A DNA stretch of 64,000 bases from Lentisphaera profundi (GTDB lineage: Bacteria > Verrucomicrobiota > Lentisphaeria > Lentisphaerales > Lentisphaeraceae): contig NZ_CP117811.1 in the NCBI RefSeq assembly GCF_028728065.1, positions 2,418,001 to 2,482,000 on the forward strand, given 5' to 3'. Below are positions 34,848-46,460 of this stretch, in pieces (within the stretch, counting starts at the first letter, position 1; every line of letters begins with the position of its first letter). The translations under genes were made by a program, and so were the position numbers. Under the pieces are notes generated by a model. The model was not told the origin of the DNA. It searched no databases and worked only from the letters and a program-made list of their open reading frames with translations.

Positions 34848-37682
34848 CTAAGCATCTAAATAATTTTCGGAACCTTTCCATATTAAACGCAAAGAATCTT
34901 GACGAAGCCGCGCCTTAGGAATTTCAACTACTAGTAATTGGTAGGCACTCTCAAGTTCTGAGAGCTCCGCATCACTTATAAAATCATTCTTTTCTTTCAA
35001 AGTTTTAAGACGAGCAATTTCATTTTCAAAATGAGTTTTTACTTTTGCTTCTGCCTGCTTAAGCAAATCTTGAGATTTTTCCAAAGCAATTTTTTGCGTT
35101 TTCCGCAACATCTCGGGGACGAGTTGTTTTTTTACTGCTTTTTTATCGAGCAGTCTCTCCGCATCACCAGCTTCTAAATCTTCCTCTTTGAAAGGTGATT
35201 CATCTGTAATATTACGGCCACGATGGTCCACCCGAACAAATATTGGCGTTGGCGGCAGGAACCTATTAATTCCCGATTTTGCGGGCAATAAACATTCTAA
35301 AACTAATACGGCTTCCAAAATAATACTGCGACTACTAGGATCCACACACAAAGCAAAACAGTTATTCCCCGCTTCGCCAGAGGCCACTATATCCATACCT
35401 GCACGCAATAAAGGGTGTTCCCATGTCATCAAAGCCACATCTTCCCTTTTCAGAGTTTCCGCACGTTGAGTGGCAATGAGCTTCCCTTCACTATTTAAGC
35501 CCGGCAAGTCACAGAGTAGATTTTGCCCCGGCTCTATTTTATAGACCGCATCATCTACGTCACGGAAATCCACACCTAAATAATCAAAGAGATCTTCTAG
35601 GTAGCTAAACAAATCTCCCGCTCTATCGCTCTTGCGTAATTGCTGGCAAATCTCCAATCCTCTATCAGCATCAAAGGAGTAAAGCTCTAATAAATGATCT
35701 CGTCCCTCTTCCAATTGCTCCTTGGTCTCTTTTGCTAATTTTTTAGCTAGACTAATCAAAGCACTTAAAGCCTTGTCAGCCCCTTCCATGTTTTCAGCAC
35801 GCTGAATGATCACTTCTTCCAAAGAAGGGCGCAATTCTTGGGTCATTTTTTCGCCACCGTGCAAGGGTCGAGCAAAGGCATCTAAGCCCTGACTGTAGAA
35901 ATCAGCCAATACCGATTCCACACTTTCCTTTCTATAAGGATAAAAAATCTGGATATCTGAAGTTTGCCCAATTCGATCCAAGCGACCAATTCTTTGCTCA
36001 AGCAAACCTGGATTCATCGGCAAATCAAAGAGTATGAGGTTTTGACAAAATTGGAAATTTCGTCCCTCAGAACCAATTTCTGAACAAATTAATAAACGCG
36101 CACCTAAATCTTGTGAGAAAAATACCGCATTGCGATCTCTTTGATTTAAACTCAGGCCCTCATGGAAGACGACCATTTTTAAATCCATGTGTTCGCGAAT
36201 TCCCTTCTCAATGGCCTCAGCTTTTTCTCGGCTAGAACAAATCAGTAGAAATTTCTCATCCGCTTTCGCCTTCAAAGTTTCACAGATCCACTGAATCTTT
36301 AAATTATTTCCTGGCTGGACAAATAAATCACTATCGACTTCTTCAAGAATAGCTTGAGCACCTTGGCGTGTATATTGACGACTCTCTTTAGCTAATTCAA
36401 TCGCTTGCGGACAACGCACAGGAAAATTTTCCATTACTTTCCGCGTGTTTCTGAATATAATTCTTGAGCTCCCATGACGATCAATAAGTTCTCGCAGTAA
36501 ATCGTGGCGAATTTTGCCTTCATAATTTTCTTTTTTGAGGCGACTTAGGAGAGGATGATCTTTCCCAAGTAAGGTTTCACACAATTGAAAATCTGTTTTA
36601 CTCAGTGAGTCTGCATAGAGAAGTTTATCTATCCCCTTAACTTTACTGCGATAATTTTCTTGTTCTTTTTTAAAGACTTCTAAATCATAAAAACGATCCG
36701 GATCGAGTAATCTCAAACGCGCGAAATGTGATTCTTCTCCCAGTTGATCAGGCGTTGCTGTTAAAAGAATTAATCGTTCAACTCGTTTAGCCAATTCTTC
36801 CACTAAACTATATTCACGCGAAACCTGATCCTGACTCCAAGACAAATGATGAGCTTCATCCACAATAATTAAATCCCACTCGCCTTCGACAATGGCCTCA
36901 GAGACTTTTGCAGATGAAGAGGCATAAGCCGTACTCGTAATAATTAAGCTCTCTTCAAGGAAAGGATTTGGATTTTCTGGATTAGCTTCCACTACTTTAA
37001 AACGTTCCTCATCAATAATCGAAAACCAAAGATTGAACTTGCGGTACATCTCCACGAACCACTGATTTTGCAGCGCATCTGGCAATAGGATAAGAACTCG
37101 TTTCACATCACCTCGCAAAAGTAAACGGTGAAGAATTAAACCCGCTTCAATTGTTTTACCTAAGCCCACTTCATCCGCTAGCAATACACGCGCTTTCACC
37201 ATGGAGCTCACTTCGTCGGCGACATAAAATTGATGAGGCAATAAATCTAAACGTGCACCTTGGAAGCCGTAAATCTCTGAGCCTAATTGTTCACTCTGGT
37301 GCATTAAGGTTCTTCTTCTCAAATCAAATAAATGAGCATCATCAAAATTCCCGGCTAATAAGCGATCTTCGGGACCACTTAAGCTAAGCTCATTGGGCAA
37401 TTGAAATTCTCGAACTTGATCACCTTTTTCATTGATATAAATATAGCCTTCGTCTTCTTCCAGAATTTCGATGATTTTGAATGCCTCGCCCTCGAAATCA
37501 AAAATTTGTCCCTCTCTCAAACTTACGCGTTTCACTGGAGCACTTTCACTTACATAAAGACGACGAGTTTCAGTTGCAGGAAACAATACCTCTAGATTCC
37601 CAAATTCATGTTTTAAAATCACTCCCAAACCCAATTCGGGTTCAGATTTAGAAAAATAGCGTTGCCCGGCTTTATACATCAT
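34848..37682 (-). CDS. rapA: RNA polymerase-associated helicase RapA
   Basis: SNF2-family ATPase that recycles stalled RNA polymerase. The 944 residues have the RapA order: N-terminal Tudor-like beta domains, Walker A LADEVGLGKTIEAG (about residues 168-181), DEAH motif IIVDEAHHLSW, LLTATP, then the second helicase lobe with GSEGRNFQF and QRIGRLDRIGQ and the RapA-specific C-terminal part. AAGGAT precedes the ATG. It is read toward the Rep_3 gene. Confidence 0.95.
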   Translation of the reverse strand: MMYKAGQRYFSKSEPELGLGVILKHEFGNLEVLFPATETRRLYVSESAPVKRVSLREGQIFDFEGEAFKIIEILEEDEGYIYINEKGDQVREFQLPNELSLSGPEDRLLAGNFDDAHLFDLRRRTLMHQSEQLGSEIYGFQGARLDLLPHQFYVADEVSSMVKARVLLADEVGLGKTIEAGLILHRLLLRGDVKRVLILLPDALQNQWFVEMYRKFNLWFSIIDEERFKVVEANPENPNPFLEESLIITSTAYASSSAKVSEAIVEGEWDLIIVDEAHHLSWSQDQVSREYSLVEELAKRVERLILLTATPDQLGEESHFARLRLLDPDRFYDLEVFKKEQENYRSKVKGIDKLLYADSLSKTDFQLCETLLGKDHPLLSRLKKENYEGKIRHDLLRELIDRHGSSRIIFRNTRKVMENFPVRCPQAIELAKESRQYTRQGAQAILEEVDSDLFVQPGNNLKIQWICETLKAKADEKFLLICSSREKAEAIEKGIREHMDLKMVVFHEGLSLNQRDRNAVFFSQDLGARLLICSEIGSEGRNFQFCQNLILFDLPMNPGLLEQRIGRLDRIGQTSDIQIFYPYRKESVESVLADFYSQGLDAFARPLHGGEKMTQELRPSLEEVIIQRAENMEGADKALSALISLAKKLAKETKEQLEEGRDHLLELYSFDADRGLEICQQLRKSDRAGDLFSYLEDLFDYLGVDFRDVDDAVYKIEPGQNLLCDLPGLNSEGKLIATQRAETLKREDVALMTWEHPLLRAGMDIVASGEAGNNCFALCVDPSSRSIILEAVLVLECLLPAKSGINRFLPPTPIFVRVDHRGRNITDESPFKEEDLEAGDAERLLDKKAVKKQLVPEMLRKTQKIALEKSQDLLKQAEAKVKTHFENEIARLKTLKEKNDFISDAELSELESAYQLLVVEIPKARLRQDSLRLIWKGSENYLDA

Positions 37683-37860
37683 TTTATCCTTATTTACTTT
37701 CTTTCCTATAATCCGAGCTCATTTTTTGTCAACCTGTGCTTAATAAGTACCGCGTATCAATACTTCAGATCAAGAGTCGTAAAATCATCCAGAGCATTAA
37801 GCCGAATCGAACGCTCAGTTCTAATTCCCTATTTTGTGAATTCTCTAGCCTTATCTAATA

Positions 37861-38367
37861 CTATAGATACAGACTACCTTTCATCTCGTGGTAAGTGAGA
37901 TAGACCCTTAAATCAAATTCTAATTGAAAATAGCCGGGCTCCATGTGCTTGCAGAGTTTATAAAAAGCCTTGTTGTGTTCTTTTTCTTTTAAATGGGCTA
38001 ACTCGTGCACGAGAATTACTCGCATAAATTCTAGTGGTACTTTTTTAAGTACACTCGCAATGCGAATCTCATTCTTTGCTTTTAATTTTTTCCCTTGAAC
38101 TCGCGAGACAAAACTATGTAGACCCAAGGCTTGTTGCTTGAGAGAAATCTTGTTATCATAAAGAACTTTACTCAAGGGGCCCGATGATTTTAGGTAAGCT
38201 TTCTTTAAGCCCACAGCCAAATCATATAAGGCCTTATCAGATTTTAGATCATGAGCATGGGGATATTTATTCAAAATAAATTGCCCAAGTTTATCTTTAT
38301 CGATTAAAGCCTGAATCTGCTCTAACAAGCCTTCAGAGTAGCCACGTAAATAACTTAAATCACTCAT
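37861..38367 (-). CDS. YgjP-like (DUF45) putative metallopeptidase
   Basis: Protein of 168 residues with a zincin motif HELAHLKEKEH (HExxH, with a further His) near residues 120-130 and a following aromatic-rich tail, as in the small YgjP/WLM-type family. N-terminal half helical, no signal peptide. Substrate unknown. It is preceded by a GC-rich palindromic stretch separating it from the SPFH/zinc-ribbon pair. Confidence 0.82.
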   Translation of the reverse strand: MSDLSYLRGYSEGLLEQIQALIDKDKLGQFILNKYPHAHDLKSDKALYDLAVGLKKAYLKSSGPLSKVLYDNKISLKQQALGLHSFVSRVQGKKLKAKNEIRIASVLKKVPLEFMRVILVHELAHLKEKEHNKAFYKLCKHMEPGYFQLEFDLRVYLTYHEMKGSLYL

Positions 38368-38379
38368 GGCGTCCTGAAA

Positions 38380-38460
38380 TCGCCTCGTCTAGGACTGCCC
38401 AGTCCTGCCAGGGGAGTTCGAGGGGACGGCGTCCTCTCGTGTGCGAAGCACCCATAAAAA
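38380..38460. repeat. GC-rich palindromic element
   Basis: Short GC-rich segment in AT-rich surroundings. It contains the perfect palindrome AGGACTGCCCAGTCCT (38391-38406) and a second hairpin (38420-38438, GAGGGGAC with GTCCTCTC around GGC, one G-T pair). It may be a REP-type intergenic repeat or a structured RNA leader; only one copy is seen here. Confidence 0.45.
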
Positions 38461-38511
38461 CATTAAGAGATACTATCTCGGGAAGCGTATAATTCATCGA
38501 ATAAGTTTTGA

Positions 38512-39588
38512 TTATTGACAAGCAATAACAATTATTGCGATCAGTGCAATACTTGCGAGTACCGCAAGAGTGATTTTTACCCAGCTATAAGGACGTTCAC
38601 CCTGTACTTCACCCGTGCGAGCATTAATCACAACGCGATACACTTTGTCTTTAAAACGATAGGCTGACACCCATACAGGCAAGAGAATATGCTTAAAAGT
38701 CACCTCGTTCCAATCCGTATAAGAATTATGAACTCTTTGTTCATCTCCACCAATATCACGTAAAATTGTTGTCCGAATCTCTGGCTCAGCTTCTTCTTTC
38801 GCCAAGTCAAAACCTTGGCGAAGACTAATCGAATAATGCTCTGATTTAAAACCACTCAAATATTCATCTGCAAAGGGTACGAGTTCGTGTAGATCCCAGG
38901 GCTCAAGTTCCTTGGTGTATTTGCGCGGCAATGAATCACTCGCCACAATCAGTAAATCATCAAAAGTATTATAGACATGCCCACAGACGGGATACCAACG
39001 GGTCTTTCGAACTTGGCGAGTCTTGCTATTCCCCTCTGAATCAGTATAGGACTCAGTTACATAATAGTGCACACCTCGTGAACCACTATAATCCGTTGAT
39101 GTACTCGTATCATAAGTCCAATGCGCTAAATAAATCCCTTGTAATTTTTCTGATTGTCGAGCGTATTCTTTCAGTTTATTTGGTGCAAACCAACGACTCG
39201 AAACCCAAGATTGAAATTCCTTCATGCCTTCTTTTGAATCAATTTTAAAAGGAAGCAAGGCATGAGGCTTAATTATTTTTTCACTATGGGGTTCCGCAAC
39301 AAAGGGCGTATCACAAAAAGGACAGGCGCCCGCTTGGACCTCACTGCCCATAGTCGTATTGGCGCCACAGGCTCCGCAAGAAACTTCTTTAACTTCAACT
39401 AAATCCGCTTCATTGGGACATTCTTCCAACTCACGCATTTTAACTAAGTAATCATGCTCAACAATGGCTTCTGCGGGAACTTCTAATTCATTTGAACTCG
39501 CACAATAAGGACATTCCATTTTGCTCGAGCCGGGTAAGAATAATAAATCGGCTCCACAGTTATTACACGGAAATTGACGTTTGGACAT
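38512..39588 (-). CDS. TFIIB-type zinc-ribbon membrane protein (YdjG-like)
   Basis: Protein of 358 residues with two zinc ribbons at the N-terminus (CNNCGAD...CPYCASS and CGACGAN...CPFCDTP), a beta-rich middle and a single C-terminal membrane helix (about 335-355). This resembles YdjG of Bacillus subtilis, which with YdjH and the SPFH protein YdjI works with a PspA protein in membrane stress. The SPFH gene lies 11 bases upstream in the same direction. No PspA gene is in the window. Confidence 0.75.
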   Translation of the reverse strand: MSKRQFPCNNCGADLLFLPGSSKMECPYCASSNELEVPAEAIVEHDYLVKMRELEECPNEADLVEVKEVSCGACGANTTMGSEVQAGACPFCDTPFVAEPHSEKIIKPHALLPFKIDSKEGMKEFQSWVSSRWFAPNKLKEYARQSEKLQGIYLAHWTYDTSTSTDYSGSRGVHYYVTESYTDSEGNSKTRQVRKTRWYPVCGHVYNTFDDLLIVASDSLPRKYTKELEPWDLHELVPFADEYLSGFKSEHYSISLRQGFDLAKEEAEPEIRTTILRDIGGDEQRVHNSYTDWNEVTFKHILLPVWVSAYRFKDKVYRVVINARTGEVQGERPYSWVKITLAVLASIALIAIIVIACQ

Positions 39589-39599
39589 AAATTAATACC

Positions 39600-40748
39600 C
39601 TACATTGGGGGTGGAGGTGGAACACTTCCACCAGGCATTGGAGGAGGTGTAGGAGGCCCAAATAAGTTTGCGAGTTCCGCAACTTGTCCCGCGGCAGACC
39701 AATTCGCCATGCCCTGACGCCAGACCATGCTTTCTCCTGTGATCTGACCCGCCTGCACATGCTGTGCAAAAGTATTCATATCATAGGGACCATAACTTTC
39801 GCCATTCACACTCACATGAAAAGAAACATTACTGGCTCCAGGTGCTGGAGGGGGTGGTGCTGACGCTTGCTGATTTTGTTGAGTTCCACCCATGGCTTGA
39901 CCCATTTGATTGGCCATGGCAAAACCCATACCCATACCCATGCCGCCGCCCATTGCACCACCTGCTTCACCCGTATTAGAGGCCGCAGCTTCCATCGCAT
40001 TCGCTGCTTGAAATTGGGTATACTGATTCAAATTACCCAAAATCCCCATACTCGAGCGCTTATCTAAGGCTTCTTCAACTTCTGGTGGAAGCGCTATATT
40101 CTCAACTAAAAACTTCGGCAGTGCCACACCATATTCTTTAAATTCAGGCTCAATTTTTGCTTGAATTAAATCCGCTATCTCATCGTAATTAGAAGCGAGA
40201 TCTAAAGCAGGAATTTTTGATTCCCCTAACTTATCGGTAAAGCGCGAGACTATGATATTGCGTAACTGATCCGTCAGATCACTTGCTTCAAAAGCTCCAT
40301 CAGTACCTACTAGAGTTGTAATAAATGCTCTTGGATCCACTACTTTAATTGCGTAAGTTCCGAAAGCGCGTAAACGAATTGGGCCAAACTCTGGGTCGCG
40401 AAGCATCACGGGGTTTTTAGTTCCCCATTTACGATCGACAATCTGTGAGGTCGTCACAAAAATAACTTCTGCTTTAAAAGGACTTTCAAATCCGTACTTC
40501 CAACCCTTTAAAGTTGAGAGAATCGGTAAATTATTTGTCTGTAATTCATACATCCCCGGTTCAAAAACATCCGCAATTTGCCCTTCATTGACAAATACCG
40601 CTGCTTGTCCAGGACGTACTGTGAGCTTAGCTCCGTACTTAATCTCATTGCCATAACGCTCAAAACGCCAGGCTAAAGTTTCGCGATCATCATTCGTCCA
40701 CTCAATGATATCAACAAATTCACCAGTTAATTTATCCCATAGTCCCAT
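39600..40748 (-). CDS. SPFH-domain protein (YdjI-like) with C-terminal GYF_2 domain
   Basis: Protein of 382 residues. Residues about 35-250 are the SPFH domain of the YdjI ('virion core protein-like') group (LTVRPGQAAVFVNEGQ, FEPGMYELQT). A Gly/Met/Gln/Ala-rich linker (about 255-305) leads to a GYF_2 domain (ESYGPYDMNTFAQHV, MVWRQGMANWSAA) and a Pro-rich tail. There is no membrane segment, so it probably binds the membrane or its zinc-ribbon partner. Loss of the usual C-terminal zinc ribbon in favour of GYF_2 is a variation of the family. Confidence 0.88.
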   Translation of the reverse strand: MGLWDKLTGEFVDIIEWTNDDRETLAWRFERYGNEIKYGAKLTVRPGQAAVFVNEGQIADVFEPGMYELQTNNLPILSTLKGWKYGFESPFKAEVIFVTTSQIVDRKWGTKNPVMLRDPEFGPIRLRAFGTYAIKVVDPRAFITTLVGTDGAFEASDLTDQLRNIIVSRFTDKLGESKIPALDLASNYDEIADLIQAKIEPEFKEYGVALPKFLVENIALPPEVEEALDKRSSMGILGNLNQYTQFQAANAMEAAASNTGEAGGAMGGGMGMGMGFAMANQMGQAMGGTQQNQQASAPPPPAPGASNVSFHVSVNGESYGPYDMNTFAQHVQAGQITGESMVWRQGMANWSAAGQVAELANLFGPPTPPPMPGGSVPPPPPM

Positions 40749-41084
40749 ATCAATTCTCTCCTAATATTATTAATTCCCCATTCTCTATAAAGAGGACACT
40801 TATATAATATATTATGATTTTCAGCATGATTTTCAAGTCCCACAGCTACTTTTACTACTCGTGAGGCATCGAAAGAAGCCGACCATCACCATCTTAGCTT
40901 ATTACCTTGTCATCAATCAGCTTTTTATCTATTTAATCTGTACGGGAATCTTACGTTAAAATCCCTGTGAAGAATGGCTTAGGACTTATCAATCTTCATA
41001 GAATATTCACATAAAGACTTGAATTTTATCTATATTGAGATTATATCTAAGTTAGACAAAGAAGGAAATAATCGGTCCACCACT
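40749..41084. other. Intergenic, AT-rich, no gene seen
   Basis: About 336 bases between the SPFH gene and a small plus-strand gene. A TATATAAT-like stretch near 40800-40815 could hold the minus-strand promoter. No hairpin, repeat or convincing frame is visible. Confidence 0.5.
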
Positions 41085-41237
41085 ATGAAAAAAACCATTT
41101 GCAAACTAAGTAAGAGTGACTTAAGAGATAGGCTAGATGAGCTTGCCTCTATTGTGTCGAGTCCTCAATACCTTTGTACAAAATGTGGTCGTGCCGCCAA
41201 CAAAAAACGCAATCTCTGCAAAAGCATTGAGCTCTAA
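41085..41237 (+). CDS. Small zinc-ribbon-like protein
   Basis: Short frame of 50 residues starting MKKTICKLSKSD and ending with C-x2-C-x10-C (LCTKCGRAANKKRNLC), which could bind a metal. I place the start at the ATG (41085); a TTG 66 bases upstream would also keep the frame. AAGGA lies rather far upstream (about 20 bases). Its last 41 bases recur exactly at 42221-42261, showing that the gene end has been copied. Real expression is uncertain. Confidence 0.5.
   Translation: MKKTICKLSKSDLRDRLDELASIVSSPQYLCTKCGRAANKKRNLCKSIEL
41197..41237 (+). repeat. 41-bp direct repeat, left copy
   Basis: Identical to 42221-42261 over 41 bases; similarity continues weakly on both sides. It is the 3' end of the small zinc-ribbon gene. 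Together the copies bracket a 1-kb segment with one gene. Confidence 0.92.
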
Positions 41238-41254
41238 AATTCATTAAGAAATTA

Positions 41255-42031
41255 TTATTGATCTTTCTTTCGGGATTTATCAGCTCTTACATTTTTGACT
41301 TGTTCTAATATTTGATTTTTAATTTTTTCACTTTTAATATTTTTAGTCAAAATTTCAGTCAGCTCTGTTTCTGCGTCTTCTCCTTGAGAATAATTTTCAA
41401 CAATCGCTGCTGCAACCTTTCTAATTAATACAGCCTGATGATTTCTCAAAAAAGTTCTTTGAAGGCGTTGTTTAGCGACCTTTGAATTTTCTTTGATATT
41501 AGCCTCGTATTCAGCTCTTAATTGTAGATCTTGTATATTTTCAGGAGATACCCCAGCAGGTAGTCCCGTCTCAAGAGGCGGTATTACATTCATTAAAGGT
41601 ATTTCATCTGGAATTTGATTTAATGTATCAAAAAATTCTTGTAAGGTTTTTGATAAAGCTTCAACATGTTCTTTTCTATATTTCACATCATTAGGAGAAT
41701 ATCTAAATTTAGTGAGTAAAACAACTTTTTCCTCTAGTGTTATATGAGGAAGCGCTTGATATATCAAATTAGCCGTAAGCTCTATACTTTCTGGAGAAAC
41801 TTGGATTTCACGAGCTATGTGCCAGCATGTCTGTATGGTGACATGGCCAATATATTTATCTCTAGGAGAAGAAGTCCAGCTTGAAACAGAAGTATAAATT
41901 TTAGCATAATTTTCAACATCTTGTAAATCATATTTTTTGATTTTTTCAATACCATGAACTACTTGAGTCGGAATTTCAGCTGATTGCGCATAGGCTATAG
42001 ACAAGGTGAAAATTATAAAAAGTTTGTTCAT
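41255..42031 (-). CDS. Secreted protein of unknown function
   Basis: Unrecognised 258-residue protein with a signal peptide (MNKLFIIFTLSIAYAQSA) and an otherwise mainly helical, charged sequence ending in a Lys/Arg/Asp-rich tail. No catalytic motif is visible. It lies alone on the minus strand between two exact 41-bp direct repeats, which suggests the segment came by insertion or local duplication. Confidence 0.6.
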   Translation of the reverse strand: MNKLFIIFTLSIAYAQSAEIPTQVVHGIEKIKKYDLQDVENYAKIYTSVSSWTSSPRDKYIGHVTIQTCWHIAREIQVSPESIELTANLIYQALPHITLEEKVVLLTKFRYSPNDVKYRKEHVEALSKTLQEFFDTLNQIPDEIPLMNVIPPLETGLPAGVSPENIQDLQLRAEYEANIKENSKVAKQRLQRTFLRNHQAVLIRKVAAAIVENYSQGEDAETELTEILTKNIKSEKIKNQILEQVKNVRADKSRKKDQ

Positions 42032-42365
42032 ATGACCTCGCTGATTTATATCCGAATAAATAATTCAGTACTCTATGGGGTTTTCAAAAATTAGAAAACA
42101 TATATAACTTGAGAGACGAAAAACTTGATGATAATTTAATATTATTTGAGATGCCTTACCCTGTGACAAATAATTGGTCCGTACTCACTGCTGTTGAAAG
42201 CTAAAGATATAAAGGACTTACCAACAAAAAACGCAATCTCTGCAAAAGCATTGAGCTCTAAGAATTCTTATTGTGATCTAGTCTAGTTTTCGATTTCTAG
42301 ATAGCTATTGTATTTCCTTTCTCTTCGCATAAGTTCCCCATATTATAACAAATAATGGATCTATT
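42032..42365. other. Intergenic with decayed copy of the small gene region
   Basis: Holds no intact gene. From about 42160 to 42261 it is an internally shortened copy of the 41065-41237 region: a stretch like AAATAATYGGTCC is shared near its start and the 41-bp repeat at its end. The last 60 bases before ferritin are AT-rich and may contain its promoter. Confidence 0.6.
42221..42261 (+). repeat. 41-bp direct repeat, right copy
   Basis: Exact second copy of 41197-41237, here without the rest of the small gene; 1024 bases separate the two copies' starts. Confidence 0.92.
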
Positions 42366-42908
42366 ATGCTCAGCGACAAAATGGTAGGACTGCTTAATAA
42401 GCAAATCAATTTAGAATTTTATTCATCCAACCTCTATCTTCAAATGAGTGCTTGGTGTGAATACAAAGCACTTGAAAGTTGTGCAGAGTTTTTACGTCTT
42501 CATGCTGAAGAAGAAATGACTCACATGAACCGCCTCTTTAAATACGTGGCCGATACCGGTGCTTTAGCAAAAATCGGTGCTATTGACTCACCAAAAGCTG
42601 AATTCACCGACGTCATCGAGCTCTTCAAAGATATTTATGCACATGAGCAATTTATCACAGCTCAAATCAACGACTTGGCTCATGCTGCCTTCAGTGAAAA
42701 AGATTACTCGACTTTCAATTTCCTCCAATGGTATGTTGGCGAACAACATGAAGAAGAGAAATTATTTAAGTCTATTCTCGATAAACTCGAAATGATTGGC
42801 ACTAATGGCAATAGCCTTTATTTCTTCGACAAAGAAATCGCGCTATTAACTAAAGGCGAAAAATCACTTCAATCCATGGTAAACTTATTTCCAGGTAACG
42901 AAGCTTAG
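42366..42908 (+). CDS. ftnA: Ferritin (FtnA type)
   Basis: Iron-storage protein of 180 residues, a four-helix subunit of a 24-mer cage. All ferroxidase-centre ligands fall at the E. coli FtnA positions: Glu17, Glu50, His53, Glu94, Gln127 and Glu130. It stores Fe(III) in the cytoplasm. It stands alone and is followed by a strong terminator. Confidence 0.96.
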   Translation: MLSDKMVGLLNKQINLEFYSSNLYLQMSAWCEYKALESCAEFLRLHAEEEMTHMNRLFKYVADTGALAKIGAIDSPKAEFTDVIELFKDIYAHEQFITAQINDLAHAAFSEKDYSTFNFLQWYVGEQHEEEKLFKSILDKLEMIGTNGNSLYFFDKEIALLTKGEKSLQSMVNLFPGNEA

Positions 42909-42929
42909 GTTTCTAAAAAACTTTCCTTG

Positions 42930-42959
42930 AGGGCTGCATTTATGCAGCCCTTTTTTTTT
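42930..42959 (+). terminator. Rho-independent terminator after ferritin
   Basis: AGGGCTGCAT and ATGCAGCCCT pair around a TT loop and are followed by a run of T, 21 bases past the ferritin stop. Confidence 0.92.
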
Positions 42960-43059
42960 GTGTTTATTTGCTAAGCTTAACAAAGAGCATGATGCTACCT
43001 ATACGATGAGAACACTGTACCCCCTCGAGCTCTCCATATCAGAAGTGTGAATTTGTAAA

Positions 43060-43260
43060 GAGTAAGCGCGGGCGCGCAGCGACTAGCCTTGGGATTCTTA
43101 AGGGGTGTTGCCACACAGGCGGATAAAAATCATTGGCCCGTACGCAGTACCTTGAGCGAGTTTTGGGGCAGAGCCCCAGGTATTTTTATCGCCTGTGTGG
43201 CAGCACCCTCCGGTGGCCGAGGAGCCCTCGGGGCCATACTAAAAAAAGTAGCAACACGCT
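43060..43260. repeat. GC-rich multi-hairpin intergenic element
   Basis: The stretch after the ferritin terminator holds no convincing gene. It has a long inverted repeat, 43103-43130 against 43182-43207 (27-28 base arms, one mismatch and one base of length difference). Inside is GGGGC-AGA-GCCCC, and just outside is CCGAGG-AGC-CCTCGG. The GC content is well above the surroundings. Short frames crossing it look accidental. It could be a structured RNA, a non-autonomous repeat or a strong bidirectional terminator. Confidence 0.55.
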
Positions 43261-43276
43261 TAATGGCGAGTCGTAT

Positions 43277-46399
<3,123 letters not shown>

Positions 46400-46460
46400 T
46401 TATCATATAATAAATGATTTAGTGCTTATCATCACTCACCCTGCTGGGTCGATCGAAGTT

